DNA of 64,000 nucleotides from VRUE01 sp963725085 (GCA_963725085.1 CAVRXM010000002.1:59737-123736); one strand, 5' to 3'; counted from the first letter of the stretch, positions 50,917-60,601 are shown. A program made the numbers and translations. Notes: a model not told the origin generated them from the sequence alone.

Positions 50917-51894
50917 TCAGGCGGCTGCGACTACCGCAGCGTCGCTGAAGTTCTTGGTCTGGACCGGCCGCAGGTAGACGATCTGCTTCTCCCGCAGTTC
51001 CAGCTTCTGGAGCTCGGAGCGGGTCAGCTGAGCCCAGACCTCGGAGCCGTCAGCGAGCGTGAACTCGACCCGGATCTCGAAGCCGAGGGCGACGATCCGC
51101 TGCACCATCGCCTCCTCGGTCCGCTCGTCGGGGTCGAGTACGACCTCCATGTCGTGCGGCCGCACGAAGTGCTCGCCGAGGCGGTTGACCTCGCCGACGA
51201 AGCTCATCACGAACTCGTTGGCGGGGTGGTCGTAGAGGTCGTCGGCGCTGCCCGACTGCTCGACCCGGCCCTCGTTCATCACCACCAGCTGCTCGGCGAC
51301 GTCCATCGCCTCCTCCTGGTCGTGGGTGACGAAGATCGTCGTCACGTGCATCTCGTCGTGGAGGCGGCGCAGCCAGGTCCGCAGGTCCTTGCGGACCTTC
51401 GCGTCGAGCGCGCCGAACGGCTCGTCGAGCAGCAGCACCTGCGGCTGCACGGCGAGCGCCCGGGCCAGGGCCATGCGCTGGCGCTGGCCTCCGGAGAGCT
51501 GGGAGGGGAAGCGCCCGGCGAGGCCGTCGAGCTGGACCAGCTGCAGCAGCTCGTGGACGCGGTTGGAGACCTCGGGCTTCTTCCACTTGCGGATCTTGAG
51601 CCCGAAGGCGACGTTCTCGAAGACGGTCATGTGCTTGAACGCCGCGTAGTGCTGGAAGACGAAGCCGACACCCCGCTTCTGCGCCGGCTTGTCGGTCGCG
51701 TCCTCGCCGTTGATCATGACGACGCCCCCGTCGAGCTCCTCGAGCCCGGCGATCGCCCGCAGCAGCGTCGACTTGCCGCTGCCGCTGGGGCCCAGCAGAG
51801 CGGTCAGCGAGCCGTCGGGAACATCAATGGATACGTCATCGAGCGCCTGAAAGTCACCGAAGCGCTTGCTTGCTCCCTCGACTGAGATTCCCAT
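50917..51894 (-). CDS. cysA: sulfate/thiosulfate ABC transporter ATP-binding protein
   Basis: A 325-residue importer ATPase. Walker A LLGPSGSGKSTLLRAIAG, Q-loop VFQHYAAFKHMTVFENV, signature LSGGQRQRMALARAL, Walker B VLLLDEPFGALD, H-loop VTHDQEEAMD. A C-terminal regulatory TOBE-like domain follows (VRPHDMEVVLDPDERTEEAMVQRIV). ATG overlaps the upstream permease stop by one base (TGATG). Last gene of the operon, before a terminator at 50868-50909. Confidence 0.92.
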   Translation of the reverse strand: MGISVEGASKRFGDFQALDDVSIDVPDGSLTALLGPSGSGKSTLLRAIAGLEELDGGVVMINGEDATDKPAQKRGVGFVFQHYAAFKHMTVFENVAFGLKIRKWKKPEVSNRVHELLQLVQLDGLAGRFPSQLSGGQRQRMALARALAVQPQVLLLDEPFGALDAKVRKDLRTWLRRLHDEMHVTTIFVTHDQEEAMDVAEQLVVMNEGRVEQSGSADDLYDHPANEFVMSFVGEVNRLGEHFVRPHDMEVVLDPDERTEEAMVQRIVALGFEIRVEFTLADGSEVWAQLTRSELQKLELREKQIVYLRPVQTKNFSDAAVVAAA

Positions 51895-52698
51895 CAGGCG
51901 TCCTCCTTTCGTTTGAGCAGGTTCATTCCGAACAGCGTCAGAAGTGCGAGCAGGGCGAGCACCAGCGAGGCGCCGTAGGCGCCGGGAAAGCTGTAGTTCT
52001 CGAACTGCTTCTGGACGAAGAGCGGCAGGGTTTCGGTCTCGCCGGTGCGCGAGCCGGAGACGATCGTCACCGCGCCGAACTCACCGAGCACCCGGGCCGT
52101 CGTCAGGACGACGCCGTAGGCGACGCCCCAGCGGATCGACGGCAGGGTTATCCGCCAGAACGTCTGCCAGCCGTTGGCGCCGAGGGTGGAGGCGGCCATC
52201 TCCTGGTCGGTGCCGATCTCCTGAAGGACCGGGACCGTCTCGCGGACCACGAACGGGACCGAGACGAAGATGCTCGCCAGGACCATCCCCGGGACCGAGA
52301 AGAGGACCTGGATCCCGGCTTCGGCGAGGGTCGGGCCGAGCCAGCCGTCGGTGCCGTAGAGCAGGAACAGCGAGAGCCCGATCACGACCGGCGAGATCGC
52401 GAAGGGCAGGTTGATGATCGCGTCGATAAGGGCGTTGGCCCGCGTCTTGTGGCGGACCAGGAGCAGCGCGCAGCCGATCCCGAAGATGGTGTTGAGCGGC
52501 ACCGCGATCACGACCATCAGCAGGCTCAGCTTCAGAGCGTGCAGGCCGTCGGGTGAGGTGATCGCGTCGAGTGGCGGGCTGATGCCCGTTTTCGAACGTC
52601 TTGTAGAAGATCATCCCGAGCGGGATCAACAGCAGCAGGGTCAGGTAGCCGAGGCCGGCGATTCGCAGTCCCCAGCGGCCTGCGGCCGAGCTACTCAT
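51894..52698 (-). CDS. cysW: sulfate ABC transporter permease (frameshifted)
   Basis: CysW-type permease. The N-terminal part (AAGRWGLRIAGLGYLTLLLLIPLGMIFYKTFENG) and the main part (from ISPPLDAITSPDGLHALKLSLLMVVIAVPLNTIFG) lie in two frames that meet near 52590, where an extra G breaks the reading. The EAA loop appears as AASTLGANGWQTFWRITLPSIRWG. ATG 52698 overlaps the upstream permease end by 8 bases. Confidence 0.85.
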
Positions 52699-53607
52699 CG
52701 CCTGCCTCCTTCGGCTCGGTGAAGTGCTCACCGCTGATCGGCATCACGGTCAGGCCATCGCCACTCGAGCGTTCATGGCGGCCGGCCCAGCGCTGGATCA
52801 ACGAGACGACCCCGAGCAGCAGAAGCGAGGTCAGGAGCAGCACCACCGAGACCGCCGAGGCGCCGGTGTTGTTGCCCGACTCGATCTGTTGGCGGATGAA
52901 GACCGAGGCGACCATCGTCTGCGGCAGGGTCCCGGCGAAGATCAGGACCGAGCCGAACTCGCCGAGGGCCCGCGCAAAGGCGAGTGCGACGCCGGCCGCG
53001 AGGCCGGGGAGGAGGTTGGGGAAGATGATCCTGCGGAAGATCGTCAGGTTTCCGGCGCCCAGCGAGGCCGCTGCGGCCTCCATCTCGCGGTCCATCTCGA
53101 GCAGCAGCGGCTGAACCGCGCGGACGACGAAGGGCAGGGTGACGAACATCAGCGCGACGACGATCGCGGTGCGGGTGAGCGCGATGTGGATCCCGAACGG
53201 GCTATCGGGCCCGTAGAGCGCCAGAAGGGTGAGGCTGGCGACGATCGTCGGCAACGCGAAGGGCAGGTCGATGACCGCGTTGACCAGGCTCTTGCCGGGA
53301 AACTCGTCGCGAACCAGGATCCAGGCGAGGATCGTGCCGAAGATCGCGTTGAGGACGACGACGATCAGCGAGCAGATCACGGTGAGCTCGAGCGCCGACT
53401 TCGCCAGTGGCGAGGTCACCTGGTCCCAGAAGGTGCCGATGCCACCTGAGAACGCTTCGCTGAGCGACGGCGGCCAGCGGCAGCAGCACGATCACGCTCA
53501 GGTAGAGCACGACCGTGCCGGTGCCGAGGCCGACTCCGATCCCCGGGAGGCGAACTCGACTTCGCCCCGCTGGTCTCGGAAGATGTTGTTGCCGGGTGCG
53601 CCTCCAT
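52691..53607 (-). CDS. cysT: sulfate ABC transporter permease (frameshifted)
   Basis: CysT/CysU-type permease. ATG 53607 (overlapping the binding-protein stop as TGATG) opens a Ser/Thr-rich tail. An extra G in CCCC/GGGG at 53541-53544 and a second shift near 53480 break the frame. Corrected, the protein reads through IGVGLGTGTVVLYLSVIVLLPLA to EAFSGGIGTFWDQVTSPLAKSALELTV and then the intact remainder, with EAA loop AAASLGAGNLTIFRRIIFPNL. It is the inner-membrane partner of CysW. Confidence 0.85.
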
Positions 53608-54667
53608 CAGCCGGAGGTGGAGACCCCGAGTTCACCCTCGATCTTCGCGACCGAGCCGGTTTCTTCGTCGAAGAAATCGTCGTTGACCTTGCCCCAGCCG
53701 CCGAACTGGCTGATCTTGAACAGCTTCGACGGGGTCGGGAACTGCTTCGGGTCGACCAGCTTCGGGTTGACCGGGCGGTACCCGTTTTCGGCCCAGATTT
53801 CCTGGCCTTCGTCAGACCAGAGGAAATTGAGGAAGTCTTCTGCCGCCGGCTCGGTCGCGTCTTCGGTGACCGCGATCGGCGTTTCGATCAGGATCGTCGA
53901 GTGCAGGGACGACGTATTCGACGTCTTCGCCTTCGTTTTCGGCCTTGATCGCCTCGTTCTCGTAGCTGAGCAGCACGTCGCCCTCGCCCTGGGTGAAGGC
54001 GGACATCGCGTCACGGGCGCTGCCCGGCTGCGCCTTCGTCTTTTCCAGCAGCGCCTTGACGCCTTCGAGCGCCTGGTCAGGGGAGTTGCCCTCGTTGATC
54101 AGCGTCCCGTAGACGGCCATGATGTTCCAGCGCGCCGACGCCGGAGCTGAACGGGTTCGGGGTGACCACCTCGACGTCCTTGCTGAGCACGTCGTCGAAG
54201 GTCTTGATCCCCTTCGGGTTGCCCTTGCGAACGGTGAGCACGACCACGGAATCGGTGGCGATGCCCTTGTACTGGTTGTTCTCCCAATTCTTGGAGACGA
54301 GTTCGCCTTCTTCGACAAGCCGTTCCATGTCGCCGGCCTGCGAGAAGTGGACGACCGAGGCGGGCTGCCCGGCGACGACCGCGCGGCTCTGGTCGCCGGA
54401 GGCGCCGAAGGAGTTGCTGAAGCTGACGCCGCTGCCCTCGGAGGTCTTTTCGAACGCCGGCTCGAGCGATTCCTGGTAGACGGATTCCGGGGTGGAGTAG
54501 CCGACCACGTCGATCTTGCCGCCGGATCCCGAGCCGGCCCCGGTCGCGGAGTCGCCTCCGCCGCAACCCGCGACGATCAGCGCCGAGACGAGGGCCAGCA
54601 TTGCAGCGAGGAGGCCGGTGCTGGCGATGCGATGCCGGGTCAACCTGCGAGCTCTATTCGTTGACAA
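53607..54667 (-). CDS. sulfate/thiosulfate-binding lipoprotein (frameshifted)
   Basis: Periplasmic-type sulfate-binding protein (Sbp/CysP). The lipobox ends LIVAGCGGG. The first frame carries DVVGYSTPESVYQESLEPAFEK, SFGASGDQSRAVVAGQPASVVHFSQAGDMERLV and VVTPNPFSSG. One extra base near 54135 moves to a frame with SARWNIMAVYG and DAMSAFTQGEGDVLLSYENEAI. A second shift near 53900 gives TPIAVTEDATEPAAEDFLNFLWSDEGQEIWAENGYRPVNP to the stop. All signatures survive. First gene of the operon. Confidence 0.85.
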
Positions 54668-54677
54668 CGGTCCTTCC

Positions 54678-54711
54678 TTTCTTGACTGGATTAGTTTCTT
54701 GACTGACTTAG
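54678..54711 (-). promoter_or_regulatory. tandem 17-bp repeats at the sulfate operon start
   Basis: TTTCTTGACTGGATTAG (54678-54694) and TTTCTTGACTGACTTAG (54695-54711) are adjacent direct repeats differing at two bases, just upstream of the binding-protein gene. The minus strand contains AACTAAGTCAGTCAAGAA, related to the motif before the PhoD-like gene. Likely regulator-binding sites. Confidence 0.6.
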
Positions 54712-54797
54712 TTCTAAAGCGGTGCGGCAGAGTAGCAGAAAGTTGATCGGAAAAGTGGTGATTCGAAATCTCGCTGCGCCGAATAGACTCAGCGGCG

Positions 54798-55678
54798 ATG
54801 AGCGGGGGGGAAGTGGTGCGGACGCCGGACGAGGCACTCCAGGGCCTCCCGGATTTCCCGTTCGAGTCGAGCTACCACGAGGTCGACGGGCTGCGGCTCG
54901 CCTACCTCGACGAGGGCGAGGGGGACCCGGTCGTCTTCTTCCACGGCGAGCCGACCTGGTCGTTCCTGTGGCGCAAGGTGATCCCGCCGGTGCGCGACGC
55001 CGGATTCCGGTGCATCGCACCCGACTACGCCGGCTTCGGCCGCTCCGACAAGCCCACCGACCTCGGCTGGTACACCTACGACCGCCACGTCGAGCTGATG
55101 TCGGCGCTGCTCGAGGAGCTCGACGTTCGCGACGCGACCGCGGTCGTCCACGACTGGGGCGGGCCGATCGGGCTGCGGCTGGCGGTCGAGCACCCGGAGC
55201 GCTTCTCGCGGCTCGTGATCATGGACACCGGTCCCTTCACCGGCCACCAGCGGATGAGCGACAACTGGCTCAAATTCCGCGACTTCGTGCGCGAGCAACG
55301 AGGACCTGCCGGTCGGGTTCCTGGTCCGCGCCGGCGTGCAAGGAGGACCCCGGCGACGAGGTGATCGCCGCCTACGAGGCGCCCTTCCCGAGCCCGGAGT
55401 CGAAGGCCGGGGCGCGGGCGTTCCCGCTGATCCTGCCGACCGAGCCCGATGCGCCCGGCGCGGCCGAGGGGAAACGGGTCGCCGATGCGCTTCGCGAGGA
55501 CGACCGGCCGACCCTGGTGCTCTGGGCCGACTCCGACCCGGCGCTGCCGTTCTCGGTCGGCGAACGGGTCTCGAGCGAGCTCAACTTCCCGGCGCCGCGG
55601 GAGATCGAGAACGCCGGCCACTACCTGCAGGAGGACGCCGGCGCCGAGATCGGCGCGATCATCGCCGAGTGGCTCTGA
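54798..55678 (+). CDS. haloalkane dehalogenase-like alpha/beta hydrolase (frameshifted)
   Basis: Alpha/beta hydrolase with the haloalkane-dehalogenase signatures FFHGEPTWSFLWRKVIPP (halide-binding Trp) and VVHDWGGPIGLRLA (nucleophile Asp). The C-terminal catalytic His lies in IENAGHYLQEDAG. Two indels between 55300 and 55345 split the middle; corrected, it reads FVRENEDLPVGFLVRA..CKEDPGDEVIAAYEAPFPSPE. Epoxide-hydrolase activity is the alternative. It acts on haloalkanes or similar small hydrophobic substrates (family inference). Confidence 0.78.
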
Positions 55679-55691
55679 GGTTCGGGCGCGG

Positions 55692-56816
55692 CTAGGGCTC
55701 GGGCCGCGAGCGCTGGCGCCGCACGACCTCGGCCAGCTCATCGCGTGGGTGGTCGGCGAGGAGGCGGACCCGCCGCGGCGGCTCGTCGTCCTCGACCCAG
55801 GTGACGGTCCCGGGCCAGTAGGGGCCGGGCGGCGTCCCGGGATGGTGGAAGGCCGAGGCGAAGATCCAGCTGCCGGTGTTGTGGAGCGAGCCGCCGCCGC
55901 GGAGCGGCCACTCGCCCTCGTTCTCGCCGGGCCCGCCGCGATGGGTGTGGCCGGTGATCAGGTGCGCCGCCGCCGACGCCGAGCCGCTCGGCGAGCTCGG
56001 TCGCGGCGTCGACGCCGCTGGCGGCGATCGCCGCCGGCGGAGAGGTCCGGCTCGAAGTCGGAGTGCAGGAGGCGGTTGAGGCCCCAGATCGTGGCCGGGA
56101 CGCCGGCCCGATCGCGGCGCCGCGAACGGCGCGCCGGACTCGGCCCGCGGCGCCGTTCCGGCCCGAGATCGCCCGCCAGGCCCGCTCGGAGGGGCGGGTC
56201 GCCCGCTGCGCCAGCTCGGACTGGGCGAGCGAGTAGGAGAGCCCGTAGAGCGGGCGCAGGACCCGCTCGTAGTCGAGCGGCGTGGCCGGGCTCGGGCACG
56301 CGGCCGAAGGCCCGCATCACCGCCGCCGCGGCGATGCACTCGAGCCGGGGCAGGGTCATGTGGCAGTCCATGTAGTGGCCGTGGGTCGCGTAGACGTCGT
56401 CGCGCAGCCAGATCCCCGGGTAGGCGATGTCGAGCGCCGCCTCGCCGAGCCAGCCGGCGATCTCGCCGCGCCGCGTCGGACCGAGGCGGCGGCGTGCTGC
56501 TCGAGCCCGAGCGGCCGCGCCGGCGAGGGCCAGCTCTTCGAGCAGCGGCTCGGCGAGGCGGTGATCGTGGTTCCCGGGCACGAGCACGATCGTGCCGGCC
56601 CGCCATCGCCGCTCCCACGTCCTCGAAGAAGGGCCGGCCGGCCTCGAGCGCCGCCGCCAGCGGCAGTTCCCGCAGCTCGAGGACGTCGCCGAGCAGGACG
56701 AGGCGGTCGGCCGTCCGCGATCTCCTCGAGCAGCGGCCGCCGGACGCCGCGTCGCGGGCGACGTCCTCGCCGAAGGCGCTGCCGAGGTGCAGGTCGGAGA
56801 CGATCGCCGTGCGCAT
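55692..56816 (-). CDS. metallophosphoesterase (multiple frameshifts)
   Basis: Calcineurin-like phosphoesterase. Metal motifs lie in different frames of the same span: IVSDLHLGSAFGED and VLLGDVLELRELP at the start, LVPGNHDHRLAEPLL in the next frame, THGHYMDCHMTLPRLECIAAAAVMRAFG further on, and the final HLITGHTHRGGPGENEGEWP back in the first frame. At least four one-base shifts are needed. It would hydrolyse a phosphodiester with two metal ions. Substrate unknown. Confidence 0.6.
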   Translation of the reverse strand: MRTAIVSDLHLGSAFGEDVARDAASGGRCSRRSRTADRLVLLGDVLELRELPLAAALEAGRPFFEDVGAAMAGRHDRARAREPRSPPRRAAARRAGPRRRGRSGSSSTPPPRSDAARRDRRLARRGGARHRLPGDLAARRRLRDPRPLHGLPHDPAPARVHRRGGGDAGLRPRARARPRRSTTSGSCARSTGSPTRSPSPSWRSGRPAPPSGPGGRSRAGTAPRAESGAPFAAPRSGRRPGHDLGPQPPPALRLRAGPLRRRRSPPAASTPRPSSPSGSASAAAHLITGHTHRGGPGENEGEWPLRGGGSLHNTGSWIFASAFHHPGTPPGPYWPGTVTWVEDDEPPRRVRLLADHPRDELAEVVRRQRSRPEP

Positions 56817-56866
56817 CGGGGGAACTTAGCCGCTGGCCAGGCGATTCCGGCGGCTACCATCATGTG

Positions 56867-57798
56867 ATGAACGGACTCAGCGAGGAGCGCCTCGCGCCCG
56901 CGAACGGCATCGAGCTCGCCTACCAGGAGGTCGGCGACCCGACGGCCGAGCCGCTGCTCCTGATCATGGGGCTGGGTACCCAGATGCTCGCCTGGGACGA
57001 GGAGCTTCTGCTCGATGCTGGCCGAGCGCGGCTTCCGGGTGGTCCGGTTCGACAACCGCGACATCGGCCACTCGACGATGATCGACGCGGCGGGGATGCC
57101 GCGTCGCATCGACATGATGCGCGGCCGCCGCGACCGCGCTCCCTACCTGCTGACCGACATGGCCGACGACGCCTTCGGCCTGATGGACCACCTCGGAATC
57201 GAGTCCGCGCACGTGGTCGGCGCCTCGATGGGCGGGATGATCGGCCAGACGATGGCGATCGAGCGCCCCGAGCGGGTCCGCTCGCTGGTCTCGATGATGT
57301 CGACCACCGGCAACCGCAGGCTCGGCTGGCCCCACTGGCGGGCGCTTCCGATCCTGTTCGCCGACTACCCGCGCAGCCGCGAGGCCTACATCAGGCAGGT
57401 CAACCGCACCTTCGAGGTGATCGGGTCGCCCGGCTTCCCGCGCGATCCGCAGCGCCTGGCCGGATCTGGCGGGGCAGATGTGGGACCGCTCCCACAACCC
57501 GGCGGGCGTGCTCCGCCAGATGCACGCGGTCACGGCCTCCGGCGACCGAACCCCGGCACTGCGGCAGCCTCGAGGCTGCCGGCGACCGTGCTCCACGGCA
57601 CCGCCGACCCGCTGGTCCGCCCGGCCGGAGGGCGGGCGACCGCCGAGGCGATCCCGGGCGCCCGCCTGCGGATGTTCAAGGGCATGGGCCACGACCTGCC
57701 GCGCCAGCTCTGGCCCGAGTTCGTCGAGGAGATCGCGGCGACCGCCGAGCGCGCATCCGGCTCCACCAGCGCCGAGTCCGCCCTTCGATCCCGCATAG
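56867..57798 (+). CDS. alpha/beta hydrolase (frameshifted)
   Basis: Paralogue of 13467-14304. ATG 56867 begins NGIELAYQEVGDPTAEPLLLIMGLGTQMLAWDEELL; an extra base near 57013 shifts to MLAERGFRVVRFDNRDIGHST, the nucleophile elbow VVGASMGGMIG, two further shifts near 57470-57560, and then LPATVLHGTADPLVRP and GMGHDLPRQLWPEF (Asp and His). The likely end is the TAG near 57796, just before tRNA-Leu. The triad is intact. Confidence 0.65.
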
Positions 57799-57805
57799 CG
57801 TCGAG

Positions 57806-57889
57806 TGCGGCTGAAAGGAGTCGAACCTTCACGGCGTTTCGCCCACACGGACCTGAACCGTGCGCGTCTACCAGTTCCGCCACAGCCGC
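57806..57889 (-). tRNA. tRNA-Leu (CAG)
   Basis: An 84-base complete tRNA on the minus strand. Acceptor GCGGCTG/CAGCCGC with discriminator A; D-arm with GGTAGACGC; anticodon stem CACGG/CCGTG around loop TTCAGGT (anticodon CAG, reading CUG); long class II variable arm; T-loop TTCGACT. The CCA end is not encoded. Divergent from tRNA-Glu 53 bases away. Confidence 0.93.
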
Positions 57890-57942
57890 GCGGAGCAGGC
57901 AATGTACCTGTTCGCGGCCTCGCTAGAATGCGCCGCACCCAC

Positions 57943-58015
57943 GCCGCTATCGTCTAGGGGACTAGGACGCCGGATTCTCAGTCCGGAAACCGGGGTTCGA
58001 ATCCCCGTAGCGGTA
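57943..58015 (+). tRNA. tRNA-Glu (CTC)
   Basis: A 73-base complete tRNA. Acceptor GCCGCTA pairs with TAGCGGT (one G-U), discriminator A; D-arm TCGTCTAGGGGACTAGGACG; anticodon stem CCGGA/TCCGG with loop TTCTCAG (anticodon CTC, reading GAG); T-arm CGGGG-TTCGAAT-CCCCG. The integrase gene begins right after its 3' end, so this is the probable attachment gene of the element to the right. Confidence 0.95.
57991..58015 (+). other. probable attachment site in tRNA-Glu 3' end
   Basis: The T-arm and acceptor strand of tRNA-Glu are the usual crossover target of tyrosine integrases, and the integrase lies 74 bases downstream on the opposite strand. The partner site is not in the window, so the length is inferred. 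Confidence 0.45.
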
Positions 58016-58088
58016 CTGCGCTTCTAGAGCGGTTTGCAGGGGTTTAGCGGGTGCGGCGGTGGCCCGACTGCAGCCATTTTGCAGCCAT

Positions 58089-59179
58089 TTAGCCCCGCAG
58101 TAGGGCCGCAACCCGCGCCGCAGCGTCCTCCTGCAGCCCCGGCATGACGTGGCTGTAGGTGTCGAGCGTGAAGCTCGACCGTCGCGTGGCCGAGCCGCTC
58201 CGAGACCACCTTCGGATTGACGCCGGCGGCCAGCGCCAGGCTCGCCCAGGTGTGGCGAAGATCGTGAAGGCGGATGCGCGGGACCCCGGCCGCTTCACCG
58301 CTTCGCGGAAGGCCCGCGTCACGTAGTCGGGCGCATACGGCTTGCCGTCCTCGCGGGTGAAGACGTAATCGCCGGCACGGTAGGCCGGACCCCAGCGCAG
58401 CCGCTCCTCGAGCTGGCGCTTGCGGTGCTCGCGCAGGACGGCCACGGTGTCGGCGTCGAGCGCGACCTGGCGCCCGCGTCCGGACTTGGCGATCGGGATC
58501 GCGACCGTCGCGGCCTCGAGGTCGACGTCGGGCCAGCGCATCCGCAAGCGCCTCGCCCCGGCGAGCGCCGGTGCTGGCGAGAGCGCGCCACAGCGGATGC
58601 AGCCGGTTCCCGGCGGTCGCCTGCAGGAAGGTCCGCAGCTCGGACGCCGACCAGGTCCTCGGCGGCGGCGCCTTCGCGGCCTTGTTCGACGGCGGGGAGG
58701 CCGCGTCGGCGACGTTCCGCACGACAAGGCCCCAGGAGAGCGCGTCGGCGAGCGCCTTGTGGACGATCGCGTGCAGGTAGCGCACCGTCCGCGCCGAGAG
58801 ACCGGCTGGCGAGCCGCTCGCCGTAGAAGCGGGTCAGAACGTCCGCTGAGAGCCCCTGCAGCGGCGCTGAGCCGAGCTCCGGGGGCGATGTGGTGGCGGA
58901 CGTTGCCGTCGTAGCTCTCGAAGGTCGAGGGCGCGAGCTGGCTCTTGCGGGTCGGCAGCCAGCGCTCGAGCAGGTATTCGGCGAAGGTCAGCTTCGACGG
59001 CTCGACGTGCTCGCCGCGCTGGAGGCGGGCCAGGATCTCGACCCGGGCGGTCCTCGGCCTCGCGCTTGCGTCGGGTAGCCGCTGTGGAACTCCCGCCGGC
59101 GCTTGCCGGTGAGCGGGTCGCGGTCGCGCTCGATCTGGATCGTCCAGAGATTGCCGCGCTTGAAGATCGAGCCGCGCAT
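58089..59179 (-). CDS. phage-type tyrosine integrase (frameshifted)
   Basis: Site-specific recombinase of about 363 residues once frameshifts are bridged. N-terminus MRGSIFKRGNLWTIQIERDRDPLTGKRRREFHSGYPT; SAM-like core binding TVRYLHAIVHKALADALSWGLVVRNVADAASPP; then ALASTGARRGEAL (catalytic Arg), RLHDLRHTWASLALAAGVN (HxxR), VSERLGHATVSFTLDTYSHV (His and catalytic Tyr). At least four frame changes lie between 58200 and 59080. Integrates and excises the element at tRNA-Glu. Confidence 0.82.
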
Positions 59180-59467
59180 TACTCTTCCTTGCCGGGATTG
59201 AAGCGGCCTTCTGAGGCCACCGAAGGACTGCTCGAAGGCAGCTAGAACAGCCGCAGTCTCGGCTGTAGTGAGAGGGCGCTCCTCGCCAGCCTCCTCGGCG
59301 TACCAGTGAAAACGCAGCCTATGGTCGGTGGAGACCCCCTGCTCGGCGAAGAGCCGGCTCGCAGTTTTATAGACACTGACCAGGTCACCCGGCGAGTTCA
59401 CAGGACCGGCGATCAGCCGCTCATCCTGATCGGGAATCGCGAAGCTGCCGAAGTATTGAGTCGCCAT
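59179..59467 (-). CDS. hypothetical element protein coupled to integrase (frameshifted)
   Basis: About 95 residues: MATQYFGSFAIPDQDERL, DLVSVYKTASRLFAEQG, LTTAETAAVLAAFEQSFG, then after a one-base shift VASEGRFNPGKEE and TAA. The TAA overlaps the integrase ATG (TAATG), so the genes are coupled. No known family; perhaps an integrase accessory protein. Confidence 0.5.
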
Positions 59468-59961
59468 CAGCTCGCCTCGCCGCCTTTCCCACGTTGTGCA
59501 GGGCCGAGAATGCCGCGTTTGCGAGCTGCTCCGACCCAGCGAGCGGCGGTCGACCTGGCGACGTGCATCGCTTCCGCCACGGTCTGAGTCGGTGGGTCGC
59601 CGCGCTCGGCTGCCGCTCGGTAGAGCTCGGTCACCTGGCGCAGGTTCTCGTCAGTCAGCGGTGAGCCCTGCCGCGGTCGACGCGAGCCGCTTGCGAATTG
59701 CTCGTAGAACTCGGCGCGCTCCGTCGAAGTCAATGCCGCGAGTTGCGGTGTCCGTGCCGCCGCTGCGCAGGCATTAGGTCGCCGGAGTCGAGAAATCGCT
59801 CGGTCTGTGGCACCTCTGCGAGGCGGCGACTCGAACTTCTTACTCTGCCGCCGCCACGGCGTCGCGCAGACATCCGGTTGAGAGGCTATGGAATGCACGG
59901 CGGCGCTTGTGATGCTCCCGGCGGGTGGCTCACGGAAGCCGAACCGTGAAGCTTCTGGCAT
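59467..59961 (-). CDS. small HTH-like DNA-binding protein of the element
   Basis: The reliable part is the last 75 residues: TDENLRQVTELYRAAAERGDPPTQTVAEAMHVARSTAARWVGAARKRGIL, a helix-turn-helix seen in small actinobacterial element proteins. The N-terminal half reads as low complexity and may contain a frameshift. The stop overlaps the next gene start (TGATG). Likely regulator of integration functions (inference). Confidence 0.55.
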   Translation of the reverse strand: MPEASRFGFREPPAGSITSAAVHSIASQPDVCATPWRRQSKKFESPPRRGATDRAISRLRRPNACAAAARTPQLAALTSTERAEFYEQFASGSRRPRQGSPLTDENLRQVTELYRAAAERGDPPTQTVAEAMHVARSTAARWVGAARKRGILGPAQRGKGGEAS

Positions 59962-60113
59962 CGCGGCTTGCCCTGGTCCATCACGACGTACAGGACGACT
60001 ACCGCGTCACCGTGCGGGACATACGCCCGGAAGCGCTGCGGGACCACGTGGCGGTCGCCGGTAGAGGCAGCGTACGACCTCCAGTCATTCCGGACCGGAG
60101 TCCTCCATCTCAT
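59886..60113 (-). CDS. hypothetical element protein, possibly frameshifted
   Basis: A 75-residue frame. DWRSYAASTGDRHVVPQRFRAYVPHGDAVVVLYVVMDQGKPRCQKLH looks like a real beta-rich protein, but the ends do not. It overlaps the next gene by 76 bases, so one or both limits are wrong. Confidence 0.35.
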   Translation of the reverse strand: MRWRTPVRNDWRSYAASTGDRHVVPQRFRAYVPHGDAVVVLYVVMDQGKPRCQKLHGSASVSHPPGASQAPPCIP

Positions 60114-60207
60114 TCATCCATCAGCATGGTACAGCATCGGTAAGCCGAACCGCTAACGCGCAGGAAATCGAGACAGCAGGTCGGTATAGCTGCTTATCAT
60201 TCTCGGT

Positions 60208-60447
60208 ATGACCGAGCAGGAGATGCAGCTACTTATCGAGGTCCGCCAGGCAATCGCCAGCGGGCGTGCGGCGCGGGTCAGGGAGCTGGCCGGGCTCTCA
60301 CGCTCCGAGCTGGCGCGGCGTGTCGGTGTGCGGCCGGCGACCGTCAGCCGCTGGGAGTCGGGCCACCGTCGTCCCGGCGGCGCCAAAGCGCTGGCTTACG
60401 GCGAAGCGCTGCGGGAGATCACCGAGGGGCTGGCGACCCATGGCTGA
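60208..60447 (+). CDS. XRE-family helix-turn-helix protein
   Basis: A 79-residue repressor-like protein: VRELAGLSRSELARRVGVRPATVSRWESGHRRPGGAKALAYGEAL is the classical HTH. It is divergent from the integrase side and precedes the replication genes, the position of a lysogeny-type repressor or replication regulator. Repeats GCT(G/A)CTTATC at 60189 and 60228 may be its sites. Confidence 0.78.
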   Translation: MTEQEMQLLIEVRQAIASGRAARVRELAGLSRSELARRVGVRPATVSRWESGHRRPGGAKALAYGEALREITEGLATHG

Positions 60448-60601
60448 GCTGCGCTTGACCTAGACGGTCCCCGAGGCGGCGAAGCTGCTCGGCATCTCGC
60501 GTGGCTCGGCATATGAGGCAGCGCGAACCGGGCCAGCTGCCCAGCGTGAGGCTCGGGCGCTCGCGTCCTTGTGCCTCGCCACGCCCTTGAGCAGCTCCTA
60601 G
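60440..60601 (+). pseudogene. excisionase-like gene, broken
   Basis: AlpA/Xis-type small HTH protein. ATG 60440 overlaps the XRE gene by 8 bases. The reading is MAELRLT, TAG in place of the usual Trp codon, then TVPEAAKLLGISRGSAYEAARTG. After one or two shifts come QLPSVRLGRS and VPRHALEQLL to TAG at 60599-60601. A stop plus shifts would block excision unless they are sequence errors. Confidence 0.55.

Noticed and set aside
54722..55678. Frame starting at 54722 as the dehalogenase start
   Set aside because: Its first 180 residues are Arg-rich shadow; the true start is ATG 54798 in another frame, and the two join through indels near 55300-55345.
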